Assembly: GCA_015680685.1 (NCBI GenBank)
Contig: MNCI01038330.1
Span: 201,502-265,501 of the forward strand
DNA length: 64,000 bases
Direction: 5' to 3'
Source of the DNA: Gnetum montanum
Taxonomy: Eukaryota; Streptophyta; Gnetopsida; Gnetales; Gnetaceae
The position numbers and the translations under genes are program-made. The notes below the pieces were generated by a model. The model had not been told where the DNA came from. It worked only from the letters and a program-made list of their open reading frames with translations, and searched no databases. This document shows, piece by piece, positions 47,330 to 60,500 of the stretch; within the stretch, counting starts at the first letter, position 1, and each line of letters opens with the position of its first letter.

Positions 47330-50300
47330 TTGTTTTTGGGCTATTTGGACTCAAAAATCAAATCATTTGAGGCTTCCATGCTAGGCTCAACATGGAAACA
47401 AGGGCCCTTAGTGTGGAAACATAGAAAAATAGGTTTTGGAGTTCTCAAAGATCCAAGATTGAGGTCTTGAGACCTTCCCAAGGAAGCATAGAGTTAGATC
47501 CATCAAAATTGAACACTCCAGAGGTTTATAAAGGCCAAAAGGTAGGTTGTGAAGCTTTCCCCCCTTGTTTATACACTGAATAGAATGGAAAAGATGGGTT
47601 TTAGAATGGAAACAAAAAATGCAAGTCAAAAATAAGGTTAAACATGGTCAAACAAGTAGTTGGGAGCTAGCTTTGGAACTTGTGCATCTCATGGCTTCGT
47701 TCTAAGGTAATTTGAGGTAATTTTGAGTGTCAAAATGGCTTCCCCCATATTTTCATGTTGAGCACTATATCGTCAACTTCAAAAACTATGGGGAAATTTT
47801 TTTTATGATTTTGGAGTAATTTATTGGCTCTTTGACTAGGTTTATAAGCCCCTAGAGCTCTAGACTTTGATTTTGTTAGGTTTGCGCTAATTTTGGGCAT
47901 GTTTAAAGGTTTTTTAAGGGTGCATAGGGTCTTTCCCCTTGGTTGCATGCTGGAGAGCTTACCCTAGTGTGTAAGAATGGGGGAAATGAGTTTTGACGAT
48001 TGAAATGGGTTTAAACATGAAAAATCTTAATGTCATGACATCCTAGGCTTCCTTGATGTAAATCTTTGGCTTCCAGGAATGTCATCTTACCATAAAAAGC
48101 CAAAAAGAATATTTTTCCTCTTATGTTCATGTTGGGGAAGTTACTTCAACATAAGAAAATGAAGAATCTTTGATCTAGACCAATTTAGGTCTCAATCAAC
48201 CCTACATGTCTCCTTCTAGAGTTACTGGAGTGAAGGGCTATGGATCCATGTCAAAATTTAGTAGCTTTGAGCATCCCAAAGTGGTTTTTTGGGATCTTCC
48301 CTTTCTTCCATGCTAGGAATAGAGAGATCAATGTGGAAAATAAGGGGGAATGGATTTTTCACCATCTAAGATTATTTTTATGAAGTTTAAGGGTTCCAAT
48401 GGATGTTGTTAGTGTTCTAGATGTTGCCACCAAAAATCAAAAAGCAAACTAGGGAAGTTACTCCAATGTGGAAAAATGAGGAATCTTTGATCTAGGCCAA
48501 TTTGAGTCAACATTTAGTAGTTTTGAGAATCCCCAAGTGATTTTTTGGGGTCCCCCCTTTCTTCCACACTAGGGATGGAGATATCAATGTGGAAAACAAA
48601 GGGGAATGGGTTTCTAACCATCCGAGATTAGTTTTATGAACTTTATGGATTTCAATGAATGTTCCTATTGTTCTAGATTGCATGAAAGATAATTTGATGG
48701 TAATATAAGGTGTTTAGGAGCCTCAAAAAAGTCTCCCCTTAATTTTCCATGATGGGGAAACCATCCTCAACATGGAAAAAGGGATCCCCTATGTGAAAGA
48801 ACTATACATCTTAGACCTAGGTCAGCTTTGACCTTAATCGACTATGCATGTTGTCCTCTAGGGCTATTGCAGTTGAGGACTAGGGTTTGGTGTCAAATTT
48901 TTGTTATTTTCAATATTTCTAGATATTTCATAGACTTACACCGATTTTTCCATGCTGGGACTAGGATGCTCAGCATGGAAAACTAGGGAAAATTAGTTTT
49001 TGATCCTTCAACATTAGTTTCTTAGAGTTTGAAAGCTCCAAACAATGTCAGCGGGGTCCTAGGGTGCATGCAAGCTTAGTTAATGTCATCCTAAGGTAGT
49101 TATGGGTTCTAAATGAGTCTTCCCCTCAATTTAGATGTTGCGTAGCATGGAGGGGAAAATTACCAATTGGAGACACCATAAAACTTAGATCTAGCCTAGT
49201 TTTGACTACAATCGACCATGCATGTCAGCCTCTTGGACTATTGGGGTCGAAGACTAGGGTTTGGGGTCAAAATTCATAAGTTCATTAGTTTACCAAGTAG
49301 TTTTCTAAGCTTTCCCCCTCCTTTTCAACACTAGGGATAGTATTCCCAAAGTAGAAAAATAGGGGGAAATAGATCTTTAAGTTATTTTATCATTTTTGAT
49401 CATGCATGTAGGTCCTCCAGGTTTCTAGCAATGATGGTCAATGCTTGGTGCCAAAATGTTATTGTCTTGAAGGTTCATGAGTGGCATTTAGACTTTCCTC
49501 CCTTTTTCCACATTAGGGCTTCCATGATCAGCATTCAAAATTAAGAGGAAATCTTTTTGATCACTTTTGATTACTTTTAGGCATGTATGTAGGCTTTTAA
49601 GGTTGTTGGAAATTATGGTTAATGCATGGTATCAACATTTTACTATTCTGAGGGTTGATGAGTGGATTTTGAACTTTGCCCCATTTTTCCATTCTAGGGC
49701 TTCCATGGTTAGTATGAAAAATTTGGGAGAAAGCTTTTTGATGCTTTATGATCACTTTCAGTCATGCATGCCAAATCACAAGGTTGCTAGTATTGACTAG
49801 TAAATTTTGATGTTAAAATTGGGTCACTAGGCAATTTTTTGGCTTCCCCCAATTTTTCCATGTTCAGGCTTCCATTTGTATTATGGAAAATTGGGGGAAA
49901 TCTTTTGAATGATTTTTTGTCACTTTTTGTCATGCATGCATGTCCATAGGATTGCCGGTGTTGGTCATTAATGCCTAAGATCAATATTTGGTCATTTTGG
50001 ATGTTGTGAGGGAGTTTTCAGGTTTCCCCCCATTTTCCATGTAAAGGGTGAAAAATCCCAAAATGGAAGAGGTATTCCTCATTTAAGAAAGTTAGATCTA
50101 CATTAGATTAATAGCCAATTAACGATGCATGTCAACCTCTATGATTACTGATGTTAACAATCAATGTTGGGTGTCAAGATTCGATAGTTTGGAGGTTTCT
50201 AAGTGTATCATACAATCTCCACCTTTTCTTCCATGCTAGGAATGGTGGCCCTCGCTTGGATGAGAGGGGGATAATAGTTTCATGCCATCTTTCACCACTT

Positions 50301-50930
50301 TTAAGGATTTTGGAAGCTCTGGGCATCAAGAAATGGTCACTAGATCATCAATTTAGGTTATTGTTTGCATGAATCCATCTATCCACTCTGAGGGGAGAAG
50401 CTCAATGTGAAAGAAGCCTTTCCTAGTGTGGAAGACACCAAATTATATATTTTAACTAGTTTTAACTAGGTCTAGTGGGATTCTGAGGTTGCCAAAGATG
50501 CTTGAATGGGTTCTAGGCCATGTGAAGCCTACTTTCGAATAAAAATTATTCTAGATGAGTGTTAGAAGGAAAGAGTGAGTGTTAGCCCCCTTCTTCCATG
50601 CTGGGTACTACTTCCCTAGCATGAAAATCCATGGTGCTTAGCCTTGTACATGTCTTGCACAATTTTGGAAACTTAGGGTTGAAAAATATAGGTTTGGGCT
50701 ACTAAAAATAGAAAGGCATTCATAATTCTAATGAATTTTCAAAAGAATAGGCATTTTTCCATGCTAGGGATGGTATTCCTAGTGTGCATGCATTGGGTTA
50801 AGGTTTCCATAGTCTCAGCATTAAGGTAGGCTTTGGTCAAAAGTGAAGGCATAGGGTGTGGCCCACAATCCAAAAATTTAAGATTTTAAAAGGTGAAGTT
50901 GTTTCCCACCTAAAAGCAACATGAAATAGA
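47330..50930. repeat. degenerate tandem array with CCATGCTAGGG hairpin words
   Basis: Units beginning with a TTTTTCCATGCTAGGG-like word recur at about 48308, 48560, 48950, 49325, 49505, 49683, 49853, 50030 and 50228. The last six are spaced about 170-200 bases. Many units contain a second arm like CAGCATGGAAAA. The same words are found in the LTR of Element A (25820-26040), so this may be an expanded LTR interior. No coding sense was seen. Confidence 0.7.
48946..48982. repeat. 12-bp-arm hairpin in the array
   Basis: TTTTCCATGCTG (48946-48957) and CAGCATGGAAAA (48971-48982) are exact inverted repeats around a 13-base loop. Confidence 0.9.
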
Positions 50931-51059
50931 CTTTCCACCCTTTTACATTAGTGCACTTTTAGTTATGTTGCACTGAATTGGAAATTGGAATTTTGTTTAG
51001 CTTTTAGATTGGTTTTATATGTCAAAATTTGTAATTTTTTATCATAATGGTCATTCTAC

Positions 51060-53530
51060 AATAACAGGGCATTGAGGGAGAGGTCTGGTAGAGGTTCCTA
51101 TGGAAAACACAACCAATATTCAGTGTGGAAGCCTCCCATCTACCCTACAACTAGTGTAGAACTCCTATCTTCTCATAATTTCAATCATCCCCAACACTAA
51201 GCCTACCATGATAGCTAAGTAGTGAAGGGAAAAGAGAAATAATCCTATGATCCAGAGGATAGATGAACATTCTAGGGAGTTGTCAGAGGTTCATAAGCCT
51301 ATCTCTATTGAAGCCTCATCTGTCACTACTCCAAGATAGGAGGTTCTACGCATTTTTGCCTTTGTTTTCTATGGTTTTCCTAGCTATTATTTTCCATGTG
51401 TCAAAGCTACTTTTTCAAATCTACTTTGATGGGAGCATTAAAATTGAATTCTAATGAAATCCCACCTCCTATTCTAGTTTCTCCCATGTAGATCTATAGT
51501 TGTTTTATTGCTTTAGATTTTGTAGATTTGATTTTAAAAATAAGATTTTCTATTTCATGTCGTTTTCCTAAAATTTCTGGGTATGGTTGTTTTCTTTAGA
51601 TCTAGGCATTAATATTTGTTAAAATGAAATTTTAACAAAATCCTACCACCATTATTTTGGTATGAATATAAATGGGTTTCATTGGTTTTGGCTATTTCAA
51701 TTGTTTTAATGGCTATATAAAATTTAGGCTTTGAGGTTTTAGCATGAAAATGTAAGCAATGTTTTCTATTTTTTCCTTGTAGAATGGCTACATATTTGGA
51801 AAATTAAAATTTATGGATTTGTAGCCCTTTGTTTAAGCTTTGTTATGGTTGTTTTCTTCTTTAATTTAACCTTGAAATGATGACATTATGGCTATTTTCC
51901 TAACATTGCACAAATAGGTTATTTGTGCCACTTTTGAAATTTCATGTAGATTTGTGAATTTTTTATAACCAAATGGCAAATGGTTTTTCTATTTTCTAGT
52001 CTTTTTTTCATATGGTTTTATTTGAGCTTTCAAACAGTGGTGGAATCACTTGATTTAGAGACCAAATTAAGTTTTTATGAATTTTTTAGCTATGGCTATG
52101 TGAATCAATGCAAAAGTCATGGTTGTAGTACATAGAAGTGGTTAGTATGTATAACTTATGTCAATATGAAAAACAAATGCATAATTTTATTTTTTAAGAA
52201 TATCTAAAATATTTTTCCATTTTACATAACCTTTTACTATGGTTACATGGCTTTTTCTAAGTTTATTATGCTTTTCTCAAATTTTGGTATAGCTTAGATG
52301 ATTTTTCTAAGTTTATGCATAATGTAGATGCTCTATCCCAAATTTATGCATAACTTAGATGCTTTTTCTAAATTCATGCATAATTTAGACTAAGACATAG
52401 GTTTAGCTATAATTTTTTAGTTATAAAGGCAATAAAATATGGTAATAATTCTTTTATGTAATTTCCCAAGCCAATTTAGATAAACATCTAAAAGCTTTTT
52501 ATAGAGGCTAATTTCACCTCTGACTTAGGAAGTTTTCCCTAAATTTGTAAAGAAATTCCAATTGGTCATGATTCAAGGTTATGCAAGGTTGTGATAATTT
52601 TTTCTTATGGAATTACTTAGGCTAATTTAGGTAAACACCTTAGAGATTTTTACAAAGGCTAATTTCATCTCTAAGTAGATGTTTTATCTAAATTTGCTAT
52701 GTAACTATAATAGGTCATATTGTTTTTAGTTTGCTTCATGCAAGGTCTTTTTGAAGCATGTCCTGATCATAGTGGAGATGGTTGATATTTTGTGTTACAT
52801 TGGTCATTCCAAGACCAACACCACACCACATACATATTTTTGGAGAAACTTTCATTATGGTTCTAGCCTGGGAAAAGGGACTTCCTTGCCTACCTCCTTA
52901 GGAACTTTAGTGTGATGCTATGGTCACACTTGTTCATAGATGTGGTTAGGGTTGTTGTGGACACCCTATTGCCTTGGGCATCTAGCTTGATTACCAAGTA
53001 TATTACTGACAAGCTACTGCCTAAAACTATAGGGGGATCAGCAGATGCCATAACTCCATGCTACCTTATGGAGATCTAGAGGATGCTAGAGTATAGTTAG
53101 TATAATACTAATAATACTCTAATGATGGCACATAGGGACCACTCGTTATTCCAAAATCCACCTAGGACTATGTACCATCTACAAGGGTAAACATGGTTAT
53201 TGTAATGTTTTTATGCTTTTGGCTTGATTGCCTTACCTACCTTAATTGATTTTACAACTTCTTGCAAGTACAAGGTTACTGATTATGGTTTTATTGTCTA
53301 TGATCAAACCTTGGTAATGGCTCAAACTGCATTAGATGAATTCACCAAGAGTCCCCAAATCAAAGCTATTGTGTATCAATAGTTGTAGCAATTGAAAATG
53401 TTGAAGCCTAGAATAGGACAGTAAGAGGTCTACAATCACATAGTCTTGACCTTACTTCCATATGAGGGCTTACTAGGAATGGAGGTGGGGTACCTAAAAT
53501 GGTCTTGCTAATCAAACTGGGACTTACATG
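51060..53530 (+). pseudogene. unrecognised, probably spliced gene remnant, copy 1
   Basis: Three coding-like blocks lie on the plus strand. (a) About 51221-51350 contains QRIDEHSRELSEVHKPISIE, followed by 1.4 kb of T-rich, intron-like sequence. (b) 52772-53190 has FLAYLLRNFSVMLW, SHLFIDVVRVVVDTLLPW, LITKYITDKLLPKTIGG and LFQNPPRTMYHLQG. It has one frameshift near 52850 and stops at places of probable Gln/Trp. (c) 53270-53382 contains KVTDYGFIVYDQ and LDEFTKSPQIKAI, with coding-like sequence continuing to about 53530. Block (b) ends AAGGGTAAAC, a possible splice donor, and a gap of about 80 bases follows. Blocks (b) and (c) align with copy 2 (62437-63158). The protein was not recognised. It could be a host gene fragment or an unusual transposon ORF. 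Confidence 0.5.
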
Positions 53531-55027
53531 TGTTACAAAAAATTGAAATTTTAGGGGTTTTTTATGGTGTTTTGCAATGTCCAAGGTGCCCACAGGTGTG
53601 AGTGTAGGAGAGGTTTTAGGCCTAAAAACAAAGATGAAAGCGTGTGAATGTGTGCAAAATAGTGAAAATGCATGAAGAATGCTAAAATTCTAGTTAAATA
53701 TGTGAAAAATTACACAAAATATAAGTGAGGAAGTGGCACCACCCCAAAAAATACGAGCATAGTCAATTTCAAAGGAAAGTTTAAGAGGTACATGGTGTAC
53801 AACATGCACAGTAGGCTAGCATAGTCATAGTTTGTGTCTAGCTACGAAGGACTAATATTTGTTGCAGAGTTTGAGGCTACCATGTTCGCTACTACAGTGT
53901 CCTGTAAGCTGCAGTGGGCTATAGTGTGCTAGATGGTGTACAACGATGCCATGGTATCCTGAAATTTGTTAAAATTCCAAGCATGCTTGGGTGCTAGGGT
54001 GCTTAGGATGTAAGTTTTCTAGGTGAATGCTTTAAAATGTCAACCCCTAAAACATGAAGCACTAGGATATTTATAGGGTTAGGGTTAGTGTGAATCATAG
54101 ATCAGGCACCACATGGCAAAGGGGTAGTTGGGAGTACGCCCTAATTACACTCCCACTAAAGTGAGATAATGTTCTACTAGTGTGCTCCAATGGACCCTAT
54201 GAGACTACTAGACTATGACTATGTTGCAAAACTACCACTATGAATGCCAAATAGGCCATGAAGTACCTACAAATAGTGCAAAATAGTGCAAGCATGGAGA
54301 CTATACTCTGGGACTATGCTACCCACTCTTGAGTGGTGTCAAGTGTAGGTACAATTTGGCAGCAAATGTGGGATGCAAAAAGGAAAAAAATTACTAATCT
54401 TGCTTGTCAAGGAAATGTTGAAGCTGAGATACTAGCTAATGTTGAGTTCTAAAGGCGTCTAGAGGCAATTCTGCATGGCTATGCTAGCTATGCTTTCAAT
54501 AGTAGCCCAAAAAGTTGGGCAAATTTTGCAAAGTATGTTCTATCACTCTAGAGCATAGTCCTAGTAGGGAGAGCATAGCCTTGACACTTAGGAAAATTTG
54601 CTGAAAATGATGCCCTCATATAGGCTACACTAGCTATGCTCTAGAGTGTAGCAGGGAGCATGCCCCAAAAGTTAGAATATCTACCAAACTACTTCTTTTG
54701 TGCCATACATGCTTAGTAACCTATGGCCTGACACTTTGGAAAATCTACAAAATTGATCATTCGAAGGCTAACTACACTAGCTATGCTCTAGAGCATAGCC
54801 CCAATAGTGGGAGCGTAGTTAGGAAACTTAAAAAAATCTACAACTATCATTGACACTTAGAAAAGTTTTTGAAAATTTGGACTCAATACCAGCTATGCTA
54901 ACTATGCTCTAGAGCATAGTCCTAGTAGTGGAAGCATAATCTCAAGACTTAGAAACATTTGCCAAGTTTTAACACTTAGCCAAATTTGCAATTGAGACTT
55001 GGAAGCTCCAAATTTGGTGGTGTTTCA
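53531..55027 (-). repeat. 3' LTR of Element B (left edge approximate)
   Basis: The right edge GGTGTTTCA followed by TTGGCCCTTCTTTGTT matches the LTR/polypurine junctions of Elements 4 and A. The interior has several GCTATGCTCTAGAGCATAGC palindromes (54632, 54780, 54901). The left edge is placed where the copy 1 gene sequence seems to stop. Confidence 0.6.
54780..54920. repeat. perfect 20-bp palindromes in Element B LTR
   Basis: GCTATGCTCTAGAGCATAGC at 54780-54799 and ACTATGCTCTAGAGCATAGT at 54901-54920 are both perfect palindromes, differing by a matched change at the two ends. A third at 54632-54651 differs by two changes that keep G-U pairing in RNA. Confidence 0.93.
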
Positions 55028-57039
55028 TTGGCCCTTCTTTGTTGATGTCTAGAGGAGTGGCCTAAGAGACATTGACAAAGAACACAAAATACCATAGTAA
55101 GCTTGTCACCAACATCACTTGTCAATGCCCAATCGGATGTCTCTTCATCATGATCAAGAGTGCTAAGGCTAATGGTATGCTAAAGGGATAAAGAATGTAG
55201 GGAATGTGTTAGGAAAATGGACTAAGGGATATTAAGGGAATGGAATGCAAACAGTGTATGCTATTGCAAGATGTAAGTTAGCATGATTGATGAGTATCAT
55301 GGAACCATGGTGTCTTGTCACCAAAATGGTGATCTCTCATTGAAGTTCTTATGAGAGAGCCATCATCCATGGTGTTAGAATGGCTTGCCCCTAAAATTAT
55401 GACCTCTCATTAGAGTGCTTATGAGAAGATCAATGCATATTTAAGGTTGGATTAGTTGCAAAATTTTAGCTCTACTAAATGCTTAGGGACATGTTTTGCC
55501 CCATTTTTTTGCTTCTTTTCTTCCTTTTTTTTTAAAACCGTGAAGCGAACCTACTTTGGGTTCTACACATTGTGAGATGCTAGCTATAGGATGCATTTCA
55601 TCAGGTAGGCTACGTGCCACCTAATAAGCTTTGCTTTAGTGCAACCATGTCACATCTGTAGGATAGGTGTTTCCTCCCTAGGATGAGTTATGTTACATTA
55701 GCTTTGGCATTGACCAACCTACAAAGGCTTCCCATAGGACAAGTTGTGTTACATCTACTATGGGTTCTATAGTCGACACAAAGAGGATACCATATACATT
55801 GGAGAGGTTGCAAGCTCAAGGATGCAAGGGAAAGTAGGAAAATGCAAAGTGGCTAGGTAAATGTGAGCAGGCTATAGTAGGGTAATAGGGATGTGCACTG
55901 TTGAGTGGTTTAGCTAGTTCAATCATGCACATCAGAGTCGTGTGGTGAAGCCCCACTATGATGAGATGTGTCTATGCACAACTACCTCTAGGGCTTCACC
56001 CTACAAACACAACATAGAGAAAACAAGAAAATAAGCACACACATGAGATGAGAGTAAACTTCTAGCTACAAGGGTGTTGCAAGTGCCACAAGTGCTGGGC
56101 TAGTTACAAGAGCTTACAACACTAGTGGCAGGAAAGCTAGTGTAGGTGCTATAGCAAGAAGGCTACAAAAGCTGTAGCAGCCATACCAGAGGTAAGTGCT
56201 TAAGCAATGGTAAGAGCCTCACAAGGTAGGTGAGATGACTAGGGCCTTAATGCTACCACTAATCCGAAGGGTTGATAATAATGAGAGCTTCAAGGCATAT
56301 TGAAATACCCAAGGTCTATAATGTTGCTAGTGCAACCTGAGGCTAGTACTACTGGTGATCATAGTAGGAGCTTTGAAATGTTAGTAGAATGACCAAGGGA
56401 ATTTTCAAAGGATTAGTAAAATGCTAAGGGGTGGTAGCACTACAAAAATTCTAGAGGCTTATCTTGATGATGTGAACTCCATTCTGGAACTATGGTGCCC
56501 CACCCCGCCCACAAGGTATTGGTGAACAATAAAGAGTTGGAAGTATTCACACTTGCTTGTCCACATAACTATGTGTGTTGAACTACAAACCTGGTTTAAG
56601 GTACTAGGAGACTACATGCTATGCTATTTTAGGCTCCTAGCAAATTGTGAGCCCAGTTTAAGGTTCTAGTAAACTATGATGTGCTATTTTAAAATCCTAA
56701 CAAACTACTATGTGCTAGTTTAATGTTGTAGTAGATGGTTGATGTTGTGCCAGTTTAACATCATGACACAAGGACAAGCTATGATAGTTTAAGCATCATG
56801 GTGGATCAATGTTGTGGGTGCTATTTTTATCATCATGGACCAAGGATGGTCTATGCCAATTTATAGTCATAGAAAACTATGTTGTGCCACTTTATAGTCA
56901 TAGTGAACTGTGTTGTGCTAGTTTATAGTCATAGTAGACTTATCTTTGCTAGTTTATAGTCATAGCAAACTATGATTATCTTGCTTTATCATTGATGTGA
57001 TGCTCTATACTAGGAATAGCATGGCTTCAACTATGAGCG
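55028..57039 (-). other. 3' untranslated region of Element B with short-repeat array
   Basis: Part is homologous to the 3' untranslated region of Element 4 (55915-56040 against 30117-30240). From about 56580 to 56980 at least ten degenerate AGTTTATAGTCATAGTGAACTATG-type words are strung together at about 35-60 base spacing. Confidence 0.75.
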
Positions 57040-57980
57040 GTTCACCAAATTGGCTAATTTGTTCCTGTATGATTAGCAAGCTTGAATGGTCCATTTCCAT
57101 AAGCCTTAATGACCAAGAAAGGCCCTTTCCAGCTTGCTAAGAATTTGCTTGTGGAATCATGAATGGCCTTGAGGACTAGGTCCCCCTCCTTTATTAGGCA
57201 TTGATGCTAATTGTGATGGTGCTTTTTCTATTCTATTTGTTGGTATCGCTTGATTTAACCAAGAATCCACATGCACTCATCCCCTATCGAGTTAAGGTCC
57301 ATGGTTCGCAACTTATCATTTTAAGCCTCATTGATGAAGCTTGAGAGCATTAGATGGAGTGATGGGACCTGCAATTTAAAAGGCAAGATGGCTTGAAACC
57401 CATAAACCAAACTATATGGTGTCTTACCTATTGTAGTTCATTATGTTATGTGGTAGGCCCAAAGTGCATAGATTAGCTACTTGTGCGATTGTGGTTTGCT
57501 ACTATGAAGCATCATCTTTAGAAGATTGATGATGACCTTGTTTATGGCCTCTACTTGGCTGTTCACCTATGGGTAGTAGGGTAAAGAAAAGAAATGTTTG
57601 ATTCCAAGGCACTTGAAAAAGGCATCAATCTGAGCACTACTAAACTATGGCATGTTGTTTGTGACTATGGTCATGGGTAAACCAAAATGGGACACTATGT
57701 TATCAAGTATGAATTTGAAAACCTACTATGATGTAGTCCTCCTAAGGGAAATAGACTCAACACACTTTTAAAAAATACTCAATGGTGATTATGTTGAAAG
57801 TATTCCCAGTATAGGACATAGACATTATTGACCCTATGATGTCCAACCCCCAATTTTGGAATGGCCATGTGATCTAAATTGTATGCAATTTAGTAGGTGG
57901 CACATGCATTATGTTAACATGTTATTGACACATGTTACACGTCTTGACCTTGGAGATGAAATTGTACTCCATGTAAGGCC
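57040..57980 (-). pseudogene. integrase remnant, Element B
   Basis: Minus-strand reading shows the core with VTNNMP and FSSAQIDAFFKCLGIKH (usually VxDNGxQF, so the second catalytic Asp is now Asn), PYYP and NSQVEAINKVIINLLK (catalytic Glu kept). The C-terminal motif around 57180-57060 is cognate to 26729-26529 of Element A. Stops and small frameshifts are present. Integrase would have joined cDNA ends to the target. Confidence 0.8.
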
Positions 57981-59279
57981 AATAGTAGCCTAAGCATCTA
58001 ATCTTCACCACCATTTCTTGAGGTGCTATGTGTCCTTTGAAAGGTCCCTTGTGGACTTATTCAATGATCTTCTATGCTTCCCTATCACTAACACATGTCA
58101 ATATTTTTCCATCATAGGATCTGCAACACAAAGTGCTATCACCCACAATGATGTACTGCTATGATTTCTTTAGCACTACATTTTTTTTTGTAGTGATTAG
58201 ATGTTACAAAGGCTTACCCTATAGAAGGTATGACTTGATGTCATGATACCACTCTACTACATGGGTTGTGCTTATTATGGCTATGGATGCAATGTCAATT
58301 GTTTTCATGATAGGCATAGTGCAATCTACCATCGTAGTGGGCAATGCATGAAGCATTTTAGGTGCAATGCTTAAGGCTAATGTAGCTAATGCATCGACAA
58401 TGGAGTTTTCATTGTAAGGGATATGCTAAACATTAGCAGTTGCATATTGCTTGAGTAGGTGCTTTTCCATGTCATAGTAAGGTTGCAAATGTTATGCTTT
58501 ACAAGCATAAACCTCTGTAACTTGGTTGACCACTAGTTGCAAATCACCTTGAACTACTAGGTTTTGTATTCCTAGGTTCCAAGCTGCTAAGATGACCTAG
58601 AGGAGACCTTCATACTCTACCATGTTGTTAGTGCATGGAAATTCAAAATGACATACAAAGGGTTAGATCTCCCTGTAGGGGAATGTGATTATGATAGTCG
58701 CACTACCCCCTTGAGAGGTTGATGCACCATCAAAGTGTAAAAGTACCTCAAAATTGCTAGGAACTTGGCTTATGCTAGTGACATGCTCATCCAAGAATTA
58801 TAGATCTATCATTTCTTGGTCATTAATTCATGAATCCATAAGTTGTGTAGCTATTTCTTGACCTTTCGTTGATGCTTGTGCTTGTGCAATGTAATGTAGG
58901 TCAAACTCCATAGTTATTTCTTTCCAACATGCTATGTGACTACTCTTGTAGATGTTCATTATGATTGCTCGGAGTATATTTCTTTTGCAAATGATGCTTA
59001 CTTGATTATGAAAAAGATAATGCCTTCACTTATTAAGTGCAAAGACTAAGGCAAGACAAGCCTTTTCCACATCATTGTATTTTGCTTCATAGCCTACTAA
59101 TGCATAGGTTAGGTATCACATAGGAACCTTGGTACCATTGTCTGACTTTTGAGAAAGCAAAGAAGTGACGGCTATGTCTAAGGTGGCAAGGTAGATGTAG
59201 AATGGTTCATCTCCTTGTGAAGGGTAGATTGATGGAATTTGAGGTAGCTCCATTTTAAGATTGTCAAATGCCTCTTAGC
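57981..59279 (-). pseudogene. two RNase H domains, Element B
   Basis: The first RNase H (about 59280-58960) contains KYNDVEKACLALVFALNK, the EKxxLALVFAxxKLRHY motif. After a tether with FDLHYIAQAQASTKGQ, the second begins HFDGASTSQGGSA (about 58735) and continues with FPCTNNMVEYEGL (about 58635). The latter pair of motifs is typical of the archaeal-type RNase H that Tat elements carry between RNase H and integrase. Stops are scattered through both. Confidence 0.85.
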
Positions 59280-60500
59280 ATTGATCCATCTACTCAAAGT
59301 GGACTCCCTTTTTGAGAAAATGTTGCATTGGCTACAACTTATTAGTCAACTATGCGATAAACCACTATATAAATTGTAATATACCTTGTAACCCTTATAG
59401 CTCCTTAAGGTTGGCCAGTGGTGTTAAGTTGGTAATGACCTTAACCTTATTTGGATCTATGCATATGCCTGCTTCAGATATTATGAAACCTAGCATGTGG
59501 CCCATATTTATGTGAAATATACATTTCTTAGGATTTAGCCTAAGTTCATGCTTCAAAAAATGTTTGAGCACAAGGCCTAAATTACCTGCATGGTTGTGTG
59601 ATGCTTTGGACTTAACAACTATATCATCAACATAGTTATTAAGTAGACCTAGTAGGTAATCACTGAAGATGTATGTCATGGCTTGTTAATAGGTTGCTCC
59701 TACATTCTTGAGTCAAAATGGCATCATTGTGTAGAAAAACATATCCCAAGGGGTCATGAAGGTAGTACTGAGTTGGTGCTCTGCATTGACTCAAATCTAG
59801 TTATACCCCAAGAACCCATCCATAAAGGACAACAAGGTGTGACTGGCCGTAGTATCAACCAATTGATCAATACTAGGCAATAGGAAGTTATATTTAATGG
59901 TTGTCTTATTGAGGTCCTAGAAGTATATGAAAATGTGTATACTCCCATTTTTTCTTGGGCACAACCATAATGTTGGAGACTTAGTCTATGTTGTTAATGG
60001 TACAAATGAAACGAGCTTTTTAGAGCTTAGTAATTTCATCATAGACTACCAATGCCACCTCAGGCCTAACTTTGCAAGCTTTCTATTTAACTAGTTTTAT
60101 GTGAGGATCGAGGATTATATTGTGTTTTACTAAGTATCTAGGCCTAACATGTCCTTGTAAGGCCATGAAAATGCCTCAATGTTTTCATTAACCACTCTTG
60201 TGATGCTTTGGGCATGTTTAGGATCTAACAAAAAACTAAGTTTTAAAGTTTTTTCCTTGCTGTTAGATGTTGTTACAGGGACTTCAATAAGAGGATCCTC
60301 AATGACATCACCTACCCCTTAATCTATATCCCTAACCTACTAGTTTGGCCAATCTAGTAGTGCCTCTATAGATGTTAAGCATTCATCATAGGCTAGAGTT
60401 TAAGGTCTAGGCATTGTGGATCAAGGTATCACATGAGATCACCATGTGGCTCGGTGAGGACTAGAGGTGAATAAAGATGCTTGTATGTAGACATGTTATG
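59280..60500 (-). pseudogene. reverse transcriptase remnant with intact YVDD, Element B
   Basis: Minus-strand reading starts with the pre-RT tether (about 60240-60150: ENIEAFSWPYKDMLGLD, then HNIILDPHIK). It continues through MVVPKKK and reaches the fully open 59679-59395, which carries LNNYVDDIVVKSK, RLNPKKCIFHINMGHMLGFI and DPNKVKVI. These are the RT palm and thumb motifs of Ty3/gypsy. Upstream blocks have stops and frameshifts. It aligns with the split RT of Element A on both sides of Element 3. Confidence 0.88.

Larger units (their letters stand above)
24824..50930 (-). mobile_element. Element A: Tat-lineage Ty3/gypsy, disrupted by Elements 3 and 4 (right limit uncertain)
   Basis: After removing Element 4 (27425-37086) and Element 3 (38739-45731), the minus strand reads RT, RNase H, a second RNase H, integrase and 3' LTR. 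The second, archaeal-type RNase H between RNase H and integrase defines the Tat lineage. Gag and protease were not found between RT and the right-hand array. The right end, whether LTR or array, could not be fixed, so the span is a working limit. Confidence 0.65.

Noticed and set aside
51340-52740. T-rich region as an independent transposon
   Set aside because: No terminal repeats, PBS or coding sense; base composition fits a plant intron or decayed spacer better, though this is not proven.
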